A stretch of DNA of 64,000 bases from Ophioderma brevispina (GCA_023653785.1 JAMKCH010084907.1:1-64000); one strand, 5' to 3'; shown: positions 12,841-25,540, counted from the stretch's first letter. Notes: a model not told the origin generated them from the sequence alone. Numbers and translations are program-made.

Positions 12841-14885
12841 GCCACTTACAGTGCAAAAACACACATTAGGGGTACTTAATCAAGGATAAGATAACCAGTA
12901 TCATAACAATATCATCCATCATTATTAGGGAGTTGTGTATGACAGAAACATTATAAGAACGCAGTGAAAGTTCCGTGTGAACGTCCCAGATAGTTCATCG
13001 CACATAGAGGCAATACAGCTTTTATTGACCTTATTTTCTTCAAAGCCTTTTGAGACTTCAGGATATATAACTTCTTTTGCATTTTATCCAGTTGTGTACT
13101 GTGAGAGTTTAAAGAAAAATTATATATGGGATTAAGTTCAAAATTTCAGAGAGTTTTAAGTGAACTTTCAGAGTAAATTTTCATACCATAATAATGTTAT
13201 CACATTGCCATAATAATGTTATTTTATTGAAAACTTTAAGGAAAAAGTATGAAAATGAAGATATAGACTAGTTTTAAACCGTGGGGGAAAAGTGACGTTA
13301 CATCTAGCTCTCTGGTATTTGAAACAATGTACACTAACTATAACTGATGTGTTCGTGGCTGTCTTTCCTTCGCGCCATTTTTCCTTGGTAAATTGAGATG
13401 ACTTACTCTCGCTGAAGGTGACTTGCCATTTTCCTCGGTTAAAGTGCCAGTCAATTTATGTCACATAAACGACAAAAACACATATTATGAGTGTTGGCCA
13501 AGGAGGAGATGCTCTTAGAAGAATGACCGGCTTAGCAACAACATCATTCATCTCTATTAGGAGTCATTTATGATAGCATGAGTGTCTTGGAAATTTTCTT
13601 GTGAACGTCTGTGATAGCTTGACAGAAAATCCGGCTTTGCACAGTGGCCTTACCAAGGTTTGATAAAACAGAATGCTTGAACTCAAAATGTCACTGGAGA
13701 GTAAGGCACCAAAAGTGTGCTCCATTGAGGTGTGGTAAAGAGTTATTGTGGTTTATGTGCAACAAGAAGATGAAAAGGCTTTATGGTTTAAGAAACCATG
13801 GGTGTTAACAGATTTTGTTATTGTCAAAATTTCCACAAGACCAAAAAATGAGTGCCTTCAGCTTGTCTCTCTTTGGTATTTCCTTGAGAGTATTACAACT
13901 TCAGGACATACAATTCCAGTGCATGTTTTTTATATATGTGAAATAACAGATAAGATTATAGCTAAATTCAAAATTTTAGGGTAAAATCTAAAACAAAATC
14001 TTTAAAAGTTTTTTTTTCAAGAAAACAATAAAATAAAATCTTAAAAATTGAACTTTTTCGAGACAAAATTCATGACGGAAGACAAATGTCTACCCTTGTC
14101 TACCATCATGAAATTTGTTGAAATACATCTGAAAAAAGTTCAATTTGCAATATTTTTTGTTTCCTTCAAAAACAACACAAACTTTCAGATTTTCTTGTTT
14201 CAGATTTTATGGTGTTCATTGTTAGTTCATTTGAAACTTCGGTCTTATCTTTGTGTAAACATGCCAGTTTTCTTTAATAATCCTAATTTGAACCATGACC
14301 CATTACCCTAATGCTAAACCTAACTCTCTAAACTATAACCCTAATCCTAAAACCAAACCCTAAATCTTGTCTAAAAAATTTTTGTGATCTTGTTTATATG
14401 AAAGAAGAACAAAAGCTTTCTAGAAAAAAGTTTTAATAATACTGTTTTGAAAGCAAAGCTTATCACAGGAGAATAACCTGTTGTGTGCACTATGATGTTT
14501 GAAACAGTGCACACTAACTTTACGCCTACGCCACACATTTGTGTCCTTTTAACTTTGCTCGCTCTTACTCGGGGTAAATTAAGATAAACAAGCGCAGCTG
14601 AAGGCGACTTCCATCTTCCTTTTGTCAAAATGGCTGCCAATTTATGGCACAAATAGTGCAAAAACACTCATTAGCACTACTTAGCAGAGCATAAGTTGCT
14701 CTTTGAAATCAGCCGGCTTTTCAGCCGTGTCATCAGTCACTATTAGCAGTCATTTATGACAGCAACCTTACACGACTCCCCTCTGAAAGTTCCATTTGAA
14801 CGTCCCATATAGTTTACTCACTATGTAGGCAAAACGGCTCTGCATTGGCCTTATTTTAGCAAGGTATGGTATGTCTCAAGAAAAA
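12840..14885. repeat. Old, diverged large-unit tandem duplication (three partial copies)
   Basis: An ordered set of phrases (GCAAAAACACACATTAG, CATCATTCATC..TATTAG.AGTCATTTATGA, GTGAACGTCCCA.ATAGTT, TTGCACTGGCCTTA) recurs at about 12855-13060, 13470-13670 and 14650-14875. A second set (TTTGAAACAATGTACACTAACT, GCTGAAGGTGACTTCCAT) recurs at about 13320-13440 and 14500-14625. The unit is roughly 1.2 kb. No coding frame is shared. Confidence 0.7.
14301..14366. repeat. Short degenerate CCCTAA-like tract
   Basis: Repeated CCTAA/CCCTAA-type words with substitutions over about 65 bp. It may be a degenerate interstitial telomere-like patch; too short to say more. Confidence 0.35.
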
Positions 14886-15782
14886 ATCTAACCTTCCATA
14901 AGTTTTCTGATCAACATCAGTGGTTTGCCCATTAAAAGTCAACAAACTGGTAGTGGGCTTTCAAAAATCTTTGCCAAAAGTTAACCACAGTCTTCAACTC
15001 AAATTTATATTGTTGTCAAATATAAGCTATACCTTTTGCCATACTAGGAAGAATTTGCACTACATTATAGAATGGCTTTAATTTCTATACAGCAACTTTT
15101 TTCTTGAACATACTGTATATCAAGACTTGAGGATATAATCCCAGCGACTGCATTTTATCGGATTTTGTGCGACGGCAGCACAGGGTGAAATGACATTTCC
15201 AAGTGAAATTCTCCCGATTTGCCTTTTCTTCTTCGCTGACAGGTTAAGAAAATGCGAGAGAATGCAAATCTTAAACGATGTACAATTTTGACCCAGAAAA
15301 GCCGGGATTAGCCCCTAAAGATACATCTAGGGAAAAGTCAGGGGGTTGTCTACAGACACTCGCACACCAGGCGCACACATACCACATACATGCATACACA
15401 AACACCCCGCATGCACATATGAGCAACAGCTTCAATCGATGAATCATCAATCCTTTCTTGACAATTGATTGGTAAATAGTGAATTGCTAAATTGGGAGCT
15501 TTTTGTTACCCTGTTGCCATAGAAACCTGCAATGAGATGCTTTTTAATCGCAGTTAAAAGTAGGTATTTTTGTCAAGATGAGTGCAGTTGCCTTTGGTAT
15601 TTAGATCTGGTACACTTTCTGATGGTGTTTACTCCATGTGGAGTTGTTTGTTAGACTTTATATGCCAGATGATAGAGTGGTAATATGGGTTATTAGTCTA
15701 TTCTGAAAGCAGCCGAATGGCCATTTATGGCTTTACACTCTTTAAGGTACACCACATGAAGAGGGTGTGCAGGAGTCTAGCC

Positions 15783-15943
15783 CAGGGGTTCTCAATAGGC
15801 AGCCTGCGGGCCAAATCTGGCCCGCCAACCATTGATTTTGGCCCTTGACTTGTTCTAAAAATATAATGGGAAACATGAATTTCAGGTGTATTTGCCCCTC
15901 AAATACATTCAAATGTGTTTGGAATTCTCTGGCCCTTCAGCTG
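15783..15943. mobile_element. 161-bp hAT-type miniature transposon
   Basis: It starts CAGGGGTTCTCAATAGG, typical of Charlie-like hAT ends, and finishes TGGCCCTTCAGCTG. A perfect 8-bp duplication GTCTAGCC lies on both sides (15775-15782 and 15944-15951), the size expected for hAT. It includes GGGCCAAATCTGGCCCG. Confidence 0.85.
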
Positions 15944-15951
15944 GTCTAGCC

Positions 15952-18510
15952 TTTGTTTGGAGGGATTTGCTAAATTTTCTCAACTGTAGTACTTTCCTTG
16001 AGAAGTTGGATATGTATTGTGTAGTACATCTTTTAAGCCTAATGAGTCAAATGTTAAAGTAATATTCTGTCAGTTTTATGAATGTTAAGTTATGAACTAC
16101 AGTTACTGCAAATAAATCTTGGCCAGCTTGGAACACTTGGAGCAACTTGGTTATGTATGGGCGTATTTGCGCAGATCTCTAAATGAGATGCAAGCACATA
16201 CGCTGTGTCTTACGCTGAACGCTTTATGTACGTGGTGGGTATCTAATATGCTAGCCACGATTCTTCTGCGGAGACTAAAATAGGCAAAATGTGAATGTCA
16301 TCTTGTAACATACCATATTGTTCATAGTGTATGCCCTGGGATTGCAAGGATGTGGAAAAATCAGGAGCAGGAAGCATGGCCACTAAAAAATGACTAGAAT
16401 TTATAAAATAATGTCATGTGGGAAGTTAGGTGATTGTTTAATAAGGGATTATCCCATCCTTGCTTCTGAGGAAGAAACCGCTTTTTACCTCCAGGATGGG
16501 GGGGGGGGGCATTTATTAGAGACCTGTAAGTATTACATTTGATTTTCAGCATTTATGCCATTGTTGTACAGTACCAAATATTCTCCATTTGTGTTGAATT
16601 TACCACAACATTTTTATGGACATTTTGCAGTTCTGAACATAGTGGGGGGGAAAATGGAATCTAGGAAGCTCCTTCCCGGCAAATTTGAAAGGGTGGGCAT
16701 GGCGTGTCTTGTAAATAAAAATAATGTCCTATAGAATTGACAATTTTAAACAAATCTATTTTCTGAATGCTAATTTTTTAACCAGTCTAAACAAAAATTG
16801 TATAATCGTGCCTTTCTATTATAAATAATAATAAAGGTACCTTTAAAGGAGGTTGTTGTTGTCTTTGAATGGCATTATTATAGGCTAATGCATGTCAGTG
16901 ATGCCTGGTTTTGCATAGAAGAGAATGAAAAAAAGGGACCCATAGCAATTGAAGAAATGTGTTAACAAAAAAATAAAAAATTAAAATTTAACATAAATTT
17001 GCCATTTTTTCCTCAAAATTTTGCCCTTTTTAGCAAATGTGAACAATTTTGGCTTCAGAATTGAGTAAATTGGACTAATTTCCCAAAATTGTGGCTTCCG
17101 ATTGAGAAAATTTGACTAATTTTCCAACAAATTTGAAAAAAAATAGAAGAAAACCCGACTCATTGCTCTAATGGCACAAAAAAGGGGTCATTGATATACC
17201 AGAAGGCTGAAAGTGAGACTCATGTTTGCAGCATGTCCCCGTATGGTTATTTGTTTTGAGTACCCCGGGGTGGGATGGGGTGGGGGTACAATACACCAGG
17301 TTTTGGGGGTACAATACACCTGGTTTTGGGGGGACTTGTCAGTTGCTGTTACCAACTGCGGGCCAACTGCTTATAACAATGACAACTTAGTCTCTGCTTG
17401 TTACTCTGAAAAATATCCCAAATTTGCTGTATAGACTGTCCTAGTTTGAGTAACATTAAGCAGTCAAATAGACCATTTTGACCGCTTTACTCTTACAAGA
17501 CTGTTTCCTGGATGAAATTGTAAATGGGCACTTGTTTGATTTCCAGACAGCATACAGGATATGCTTTATGTAATCATAACATACATTCTACATCATATCT
17601 ACTTCTGAAAGGATGCAAAATTCTTTCCAGCATCCTTATGTTTTTAACCGGAACTTCCTACCTTTGCGCCAAATGAGCGATTGTAGTGGTTCATTTCATT
17701 AATGTTTTCCATGCTGTTTACCTCGAATTGGGTGGAAATTTTGCTTTTTTCCCTCAATATTGCAACAAAAAATGTTCAAATCAAAATAGTGTACGTTCAT
17801 TACCATATTTGAAATTGGCATAAAAATGCATTCTGAGTCCAACATGCTAAGTCTTCTATTGGTGTTTCTTAAGATGGCGTGTAGCGAGCCAATAAGATGA
17901 CGACCGACTGTGGATTTCTTAGAAGATACTTAAGCCGAGTGCAAAGCGTTAAAGGCAAGATGTAAATCTGATTGGTAAGACGGTGGCAGTGCTGATAGGG
18001 AATTGCAAAGAGTGACAAGAAGGACATTGGAAACTAGGTTTGTATGTTAAGAGCATCTCACAATCTATGGGGCGTGCTATCTCAAGACAGTGGGGGCTTT
18101 TGTAAAGATTCGTGACATGAAATAGAATTGGTCAAATGCATGCGTATCAATATGAATCTATAGAGCATATTACTTGGTGTTGAATTCCTATGTGTTTGGT
18201 TTTGTGGAATTGGAGCTCATCCTTGGTTTGTGGTGGTAGTAGGGAAAAAACAGGTTTACTTTGAATGTTAGAGGCTCAGTAAATATTCAGTATTTCAAAA
18301 TGCTACTTGTGTTTTGATTAGAGGCTTAGGTAAAGACGTGAGCGAGAACAGGTGTTGGAGAGCACGGAGAGAGGGAATGCTGCCCTGAACAAGTTGGTCT
18401 TTTTTTCAAGCACAAATTTGGGAGTGTTGATTCTCTAGGTTTTCTTTTAGAGCTGTTTTCACCTTTGACGGTTTTCACACCATTTCATTATTTATTTTTA
18501 TTGAAATTTT
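15952..18510. other. Non-coding stretch with G runs
   Basis: Contains G runs (16498-16509 and 17264-17290) and an imperfect repeat GGGGGTACAATACACC..GGTTTTG at about 17282-17330. No gene is supported. Confidence 0.45.
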
Positions 18511-18589
18511 ACTACTGTAGTTTCCAGGTAGACAGGGTGTAAAAGGTTAATAAATATACACAACCTTGTCTACCTGGAGATAAGTAGTT
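18511..18589. repeat. ~80-nt imperfect hairpin
   Basis: TCCAGGTAGACA (18523-18534) pairs perfectly with TGTCTACCTGGA (18567-18578), and pairing extends outward through ACTACTG../..AAGTAGT with bulges, giving about 30-nt arms. The size resembles a microRNA precursor, but a short foldback transposon is equally possible. Confidence 0.5.
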
Positions 18590-18705
18590 AAACATTTAAA
18601 ACTTTTAAAATTTTTAATCTGAATGTTACAAGTAGAGAGCCGATGATATCATCTATAGTTTTAGGTCCAAAAGGATCCACATTCCTAGCTTTCCTAACCA
18701 ACCCT

Positions 18706-18790
18706 GGCTTGTTGGCTTAATGATAGAGTGCCATCACTATTAATACAGAGGTTGCCAGTTCAAGTCCGCTAATGCACATGTGGGGTTTTC
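18706..18790 (+). repeat. tRNA-like SINE head
   Basis: A box TGGCTTAATGA (18713-18723) and B box AGTTCAAGTCC (18757-18767) are at tRNA-like spacing (33 bp between them) with no convincing acceptor stem. It is a tRNA-derived SINE or a decayed tRNA. Confidence 0.55.
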
Positions 18791-19197
18791 TCCACAACAC
18801 TTGAGTGTGCTGGCCATCTCCAGGTTACAGAATGAAATTTCAAAATATTTGCCCACTCTCTCCAAATACAGCACACATTTATGCCTATCCCTTGTTATGG
18901 TCCTTGGCAATGCCCAAATTTACCCCTCTCAAAGTGGGGTCAAGGCCTCAGGCTAGAGGTAATTATAGGTCATGGCTCAAAAATGGTCAAATTTATCAAA
19001 TTGGGCTTTGGGGTTTTCCACACGTGGTCGATAATTTTTTCATGACACCTTTGATACCATGCTCTTTGGGTGATGTCCGCACATGTTGGTGACCTTGGTG
19101 ACCTCATGTTACCTGTGTCCCAACTCACAAATACGGATGGCAAACGACATATGCCATTAGGTGAACCCTTTATTCTTTTATTTCATGTGTGTGGACC

Positions 19198-20157
19198 GAG
19201 GCACCGGAGTTTTGCGCAATCGCGCAAAACGCGCAAAACGCGCAAAATTTTTGGGTCTATCACAATTTTGTTGTCCATCGCGAATTTTCATGATTTTTGT
19301 AAAAAAACACCTTTTTTAATGTTTAATTTGTCCAATAACAAACACAAATTGATTATTAAAATCATTATTATGGCAAACGTCGTCGAAAATTGATGACTCA
19401 CAAAGCTTCCAATAGTGCAAAATATAGTCCAAATGTATAAATAAATTCCTAGCTAGAACCCCTACCGTTTTCTAACCATTACTTAGTTGAACACGGATGA
19501 CCCACCTATTTTCCCAGGTATTAAATGAGCAATTTTGGTGTATTTTCCAAGCTAATCAACGCGCGGTATCGGGTCTTTGTTCATACTTGGTTATCCATGG
19601 TATAATAATCTCTTCGGAATTAAACAAATTCGGACTTTGTCCGCGGTAGAAGGTATTTTCCCGGACTGGAAATCTGTAGGTGATCGAAGAGATGAAACAA
19701 CATCTTCCCACACATTCAGGGGCAAGAGTGGAAACCCGTCACGCGATCCACACGTCATCCGAGACCGGGGATTCCCCAATCCAACGTGCGAAAGTAAATT
19801 ATTCGTCGTTGATTTAATGCACAAAGGGCCTCATCCGCGGCAGCGGCCATCTACATCTGATTCAAATATTGTATTCGGATACTAAGGGAAAAATAACAGG
19901 TTATATGATGTTCTTTCTTGTAATTTTTCAGCCGAGAAAAAGTAAGAAATAGGAAGTCAACTTTGGAAGTGTGAGTATTTTTTTTGCAAGACTTTTTCGT
20001 GTTCCTGGTTGGACTAGTAGGGCAAACAATAAGGAAACGCATTTTCGCCGCGATTTTTTTTATATTTGACTTTAAAAATCGCGCATTTTCGCGCTTTTTA
20101 AAATACGGGGCCACGCGCATTTTGGCCATTTTAAATCGCGCAAAACTCCGGTGCCTA
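19198..20157. mobile_element. 960-bp non-autonomous transposon with 9-bp target duplication
   Basis: AGGCACCGGAGTTTTGCGC on the left matches the reverse complement of GCGCAAAACTCCGGTGCCT on the right. GTGTGGACC flanks both ends (19189-19197 and 20158-20166). Both subterminal regions are packed with CGCGCAAAA/TTTTCGCGC-like words, which may be transposase binding repeats. The 9-bp duplication suggests a MULE-like element (inference). The interior carries a 102-codon frame, 19577-19885. Confidence 0.8.
19577..19885 (+). other. 102-codon open frame inside the 960-bp transposon
   Basis: It is open on + with a 77-codon antiparallel frame opposite, in a patch richer in CpG than its surroundings. 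No domain or family is recognised. It could be captured host sequence, an eroded transposase scrap or chance; I do not claim a gene. Confidence 0.2.
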
Positions 20158-20166
20158 GTGTGGACC

Positions 20167-21511
20167 CCTCTTGAAAAACATTAAATTTTGTAATGTTTTG
20201 GAAATAATTATTTTTCAGAATGAGAAGTTAAAATGTACTTCTTGGAGGTAAGCATATTGTGTTGTGTACTAAAATCCCACGATAACGAAATGGTTTCTTT
20301 GCTAAAAGTTCCCCAAAATCATTTAGGGAGCTTTTAAATGTTTATTCCAATGTAACCATACTAAAATTCCATATCTGATTTCAAACCAAGAATTATTCAG
20401 TTAAAAGGGCATAACTTTGTTTTGTTTTTCTTCAAAGAAAGCCTTTCCAAGGGTGCTTTCAAGATGGGAGAGCCCCCCCCCCCCAAAAAAACTGGTTTAG
20501 GATGCTTGACTCCTCCTGCCCTATGTATGAGTACTGGTCTTAGTTTTTTTCTTGGAATAGGAAATCAAAGATTCACACTCAAAAACTCCTGGACACTACC
20601 ACCTATAATACAATCTGTCTGATTAGCTCATTACAGGACACAAATGAGACTAGCCCTCTGTTAACAAATCAAAATAGTGCTTGTCTTTATCTCTGTGTAA
20701 ACCATGACCAACATTCTTAAAGTCATCTCGATTTGCCTGATAACATGATATACCACCTCCATAACCAATCAAAATAGTGCTTAGATGATGAATCGATAGG
20801 GCCGGTAGTACAGAGAAGATCCAGTACTTCCCACAAATTCAGTGCGTCCATTGGCTCAGTTTTTTGTAACAGGTGTCATGTGTATCGTTAGAGATGAAAC
20901 ACTCTTAAAATCCAGTTTGTGATCAGTACTGTCAATTTAGCCATGTTTCAATCACTCAACGATCCACATCAGATATCTGTACAAAAACCTCCATTGGAAG
21001 CAATGCATTGTGGGGAAGCTACTGAAATCTTCTCTTGTTGGTAGTACCACAGGGGTTAATTTAACCTCTTTAGGTAATTAGTGATATCGTGATAGCAAAG
21101 AAAGCTTTATTGAAAAAAAAAGAGAAAAGTACCAAGTGGAGATAGAGTGAGAAGGTTTTTATTGTTATAAAAACCAATTACCACCTCAAGTTAAAACAAT
21201 AATTTTTCATGTCAAATATAAGACTGTTAAAATTTTTCCAAGTGGCTACATGATCTCATGGTAACCAATTCATCAATCAAGTAAAGGCATATCTTTATTA
21301 AATGACACTTGAAAAAGAAGTAGGAGGACAAAAAAAACTGATTACCCAGGTTAATTCATCAAAATCTTTCTCAACAATAGTGCATTTATATACTCTGTTC
21401 AGTGTCAGTGGAACATGACCCCATTTTCTGCCCATTTTTTTTTCTTATATGCCTACGTATAAGAGGAGATGTTCCAAGTTGTGGCAAAACATACTATAAT
21501 AGCTATCGTAA
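20167..21511. other. Non-coding stretch
   Basis: AT-rich, with a C run (20475-20484) and AATCAAAATAGTGCTT twice (20668 and 20766). No gene is seen. Confidence 0.45.
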
Positions 21512-21704
21512 GAGAATAAAAGGTATGGTTTTGGGGAACCGGTACTCTCTTTACGACGAATTGAGAACCCAAGGCGATACATTATTTTTAAGTGGAAGAA
21601 CAGGGCCGGAGGACCGAGTTCTTCCACGAAAAATAATGGTGTCGCCGGGTTTCAATTCCGTCGTAAAGGGAGTCCCGGTTCCCAAAATCATACCTTTTAT
21701 TCTC
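21512..21704. mobile_element. ~193-bp foldback miniature transposon, copy 1
   Basis: The arms run from GAGAATAAAAGGTATG to GTGGAAGAAC and back as GTTCTTCCAC to CATACCTTTTATTCTC, about 88 nt each with some mismatches, around a ~16-nt GC-rich loop. A diverged copy lies at 25541-25709. Confidence 0.8.
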
Positions 21705-22589
21705 AATTCTTAAACAGCTTATCATTTAAGGGGTCTCTTTACGACATTTCCACGATGTTTTTACAGCTTAAATACAACCAAGGCTGTTCATACCACCCAG
21801 TGACAACATCGAACAACCCGTTGAACGCAACGACCAAACGCAACGAGACGCAACGCTGGCAGGCTCGCGCGAACGTAGCAAAAAAAAAACGCGGTATGAC
21901 GCGAGCTCTTCAACCTAAAAATAACATCAATCACACTCAGCCGTACTACTAACCTTGATTCAATTAAACACGAATTAACCCAGGGCATCAGCCATGAAAA
22001 TTGCTTACATTTTCACAGCTGATTAAACTATAGTATTTTTTACCCCAGGGTAGCATTATGACATTGGTTTTCCTCTAGTGTTAACTCATGTACTTTATCA
22101 AGGTCGTTTCATCTTATAGTGAAAACACTTAGTCACACCACATCAATATAAATTCCCTTCGGCTGTTTATTTAAATCATCAATTTGCAATATGATATTTG
22201 CAGCACATGCATTAAATGAATATCATATCACACTACGAAATTTACACTGCTTGACGATTGACATGATTTTGGTCATGATAAAGATATGTCTCTGTGCTAA
22301 GGTCCAAGTGTACTGCATCAGTAACTAAAATGCCAGGTGTCTAAAAGTCTCCCTGTCTTTTCTTGCGCCATTTCTGGTCAAATTAACCATATTAAGTATT
22401 AATTCAAGGTTACCTGTACGGGCTGTACGGTATTTAAGAAATATGCAACATAAGCCACATAATGGAATTTTTTAATGCTGCTTTCTGGGAGGGGGGAACT
22501 ATATGTATGGCATGAGAAAATGAGCAGAGATCAGAACGAGCTGTGGGGCAGTGATTGCATTGCTTAGTTTGTGTGGATGATAATCGGAC

Positions 22590-23335
22590 GATTTAATGTG
22601 GCTGCGCGAGTTATGGCGAGTTACTGTTAAACCATTGGGCGAGTTACTTTTAGAACCCTTGGGCTAGTTACTGTTAGACCAGTTGGGAGTTACTGTTAGA
22701 CAGTGGGGTGCTTCAACTGTTAGACCTTGGGCGAAGTCCGGTTTAGACCAATGGCGAGTTACTGTTAGACCAATGTGGCGAGTAACTGTGTAGACCAATT
22801 GGGCGATTTACTGTTTAGAACTGTACCAAATTGTATTATGAGCTGAAACGTCACTTGCTGATATATTCTCAGGAGTAGCACTATAGGGTAGGATGAAGGC
22901 AACGTATGAACCCACAGCCGGCTTGTGTGGCTAATACTGTTAGAACCCGTGGGCGACGTTACGTAGACCAGTGTTCGAGTTTACTGTCAGACCAGTGGGC
23001 GAGTTACTGTTAGACCATGACCAGTGGGCGAGTTACTGTTGAGACCAATGGCGAGTTACTTGTAGACCAGTGGGCGAGTTACGTTAGAATACCATTGGGC
23101 GAGTTACTGTTAGACCAATGGGCTAGTTACTGTTAGGCCATTGGCCGAGTTACTGTTAGACTAGACCAGTGGGCGAGTTACTGTTAGACCATGGGCGAGT
23201 TACTGTTACACCAGTGGGCGAGTTACTGTTAGACGATTGGGCGAGTTTAAAACTGTGATACCATTGGGCGAGCTACTGTTAGACCAATGGGCGGTTACTG
23301 GTTACTGTTCGGTGTTACTGTTTTGGAATGTATTA
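22590..23335 (+). repeat. Minisatellite, ~23-bp unit GGGCGAGTTACTGTTAGACC
   Basis: More than 20 copies of GGGCGAGTTACTGTTAGACC plus AAT or AGT, interrupted at about 22820-22930 by unrelated sequence. Most copies differ by small indels. It shows no coding potential. Confidence 0.92.
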
Positions 23336-23449
23336 AAATAATTTCCCAACTTTATTTTTTTCCACTACCCTTTGGTCCCAAAATGAATAAAATAGAATAA
23401 GCAAATCAGTAAAACATAAATCAAACAAAAACCAAGTAAATATGGTTTC

Positions 23450-23640
23450 GGTCATAACTCGCCAATTGGTCGCAATCATAACTCGCCCATTGGTCCCAAC
23501 ATTAACTCGCCGATCTGGCCTAACAGTAACTCGCGCCATTGGTCCCAACAGTAACTCGCCCAATTGGCCTAAAGTAACTCACAAACCATTGTCGAACAGT
23601 ACTCGCCCATGGCCACCCTAACTCTGCCCATAACTCCCGC
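23450..23640 (-). repeat. Same ~23-bp minisatellite in reverse orientation
   Basis: Units read CCAACAGTAACTCGCCCATT and similar, the reverse complement of the array at 22590-23335. About 110 bp of non-repeat sequence separates the two, making a large inverted array. Further degenerate copies continue to about 23640. Confidence 0.9.
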
Positions 23641-24662
23641 CCGCATACGTCACCGACTAACCATTCCCGTAGTTTGTCGTGGCTTTTCACTGAGTGTAAG
23701 TGTGTTCCTATCATAAACTTGGAATAGCTGCATTAGCTGCACTGAATATGAGCAGGGGTGGATCCACGGAATCTTATAGAGGGGCGGCCAGTTAAGTCTT
23801 CATGCCAACACATTTTTTTACAGTCGTTAAAATTCTAAAGAGTGAGGTGGGGGTGACCTGAAATAAAACAGCCCAACACCAACACATTATATACATTCTC
23901 ATCACCACTTAATGCTGTAGCAGCAGCAAAACCTGGCCACAAAAAGCCATGTCCGGGCCCTGGGCGTCTGCAAAAATAGGGGGTGTCATGCCGGGGGTTC
24001 CCTTAAAAATCAATCCGCTCCTGGTTAGTTGTGTTCCAACAACAAAACTTGGAAAACTTGGCCAGTGCCCGTAGTGGTCTATAAACTGAATGGGTGAGTG
24101 CCTTAATACCATTAAACTTGGAATGGAGCTATCCTGAATGTGAAGTGTGTTCCATGAAACTTAGAATGGAAGGCAGTGGTTGTGGTTTCAAGTGGCTGCA
24201 TGAATGCAGACATGATGTAAATTCTACATGAAATTTATAATGAAAAAGTTGTGGTTGTAGCATCTGTACTGAATGTGAGCGTATTCTTAATGTGAAACTT
24301 GGGAGTGGAGGTAATGCTTGAGATTATACTTGACCTTCCTAAACCAGTAGGGGCCATTGAATTGCATTAAAAATGATGGCAAACATTTTGTTGGGACACC
24401 CTGTAATCCAATCATATTGTGAAATCTGCCTTAATTTGTCACTATCTATCCCAATCATCTTTAGAATGAGTCACACATATATGAATACTGAATATTGTAA
24501 CTTAAGCAAGTTAACAATGACAGGATGCGGCTTGGTTAGGGATGTGCCTCTAGCTGTGCCGGCTAACACGGGTCAAAACATAACCCCAAATTAACACAGC
24601 TATCATCTTGTAAAACATTTGAATGTGACATGCTTATGTGTGCATTATAAATATTGTCTCAA
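23641..24662. other. Non-coding stretch
   Basis: Contains weak repetition of a phrase on the model GGAATGGAG..GTG..AATGTGA..GTGTTCC (23700-24310), possibly a very old array. No gene is seen. Confidence 0.35.
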
Positions 24663-25013
24663 TTAACTTTACGGTCCATGTCCCGGTCGCTAATAGCCTT
24701 GTCCCAGGGATCCCAGATTTTCCCGGAAAAAGTTGTTCATATGGTATCAGAGAAAGCCTACTATTTTTCTCATTTAACCCTGTAAAATTTAGGGCTAAGG
24801 ATGTTTTGTGGTTTGGATGTTAATGGCAAAGTGCCCCCTTTTGGTTGACCAATAATTACTTTTACACAGTACTCTATGGGGATTGTAAAATCACATTTAG
24901 CTCTTAATCAAAACGGGTTGAGATATTGGTTGAAACTTTACGGAGGTTTGGGGTGAAGGTCCTTCATATCAAGATGAAAAAACTTTTAGACTTAAATCGG
25001 GTCTCCCCTTTAA
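24663..25013 (-). mobile_element. TTAA-flanked miniature transposon, family A, copy 1
   Basis: TTAA at both ends (24663-24666 and 25010-25013). GGTCCATGTCCCGGTCGC is on the left and AATCGGGTCTCCCCT on the right. The interior matches copies at 30971, 35628, 36617 and 47481. This copy is reversed relative to the 35.6-kb copy. Confidence 0.8.
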
Positions 25014-25540
25014 GCAGCTGACAATGACAGGCTGCAGCGTAGGTAGGGTGTGCTGCCACAGGTCAATCTTAACCCAAAATTAGAAGCGATTATATTGTAA
25101 AAACACCACAATTTTTTTGGCAATAATGTTGTAACCATAGCCATCGTTTGAATGTGACATTACAGTGTGTGTGCATTATAATAGCGTATTTACAACCTGA
25201 CTTACAGTGGTTGAAGATGACATGTAGACACAGGATGTAAGTTTTTCAGACATGCCCCTGATTCAGCCCTCGTGTTGCTCCAAATTTCCGCAATTTATTT
25301 ATTTTCAGCCCGTTTTGGAGGCTTTAGCTTAAATTCACACACTTTTTTCAAGCCATTCAGGCTTTACTCTTCAGGCCCGTCTTCATCCCTGTAGACAGCA
25401 TACATGATCTCGGTCGCCTCGGGCCTGGCAGTAGTGACCTGAACATTATCTAGGTACGTGGACTTATAGTGTCAAGGTCAGGCCAGTGGATTTAGATTCT
25501 CCAGAAACAGAAAAGCTGCCATCGAGATAATTACATTTAA

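Noticed and set aside
14301..14366. True interstitial telomere
   Set aside because: Too short and too degenerate; kept only as a low-confidence repeat.
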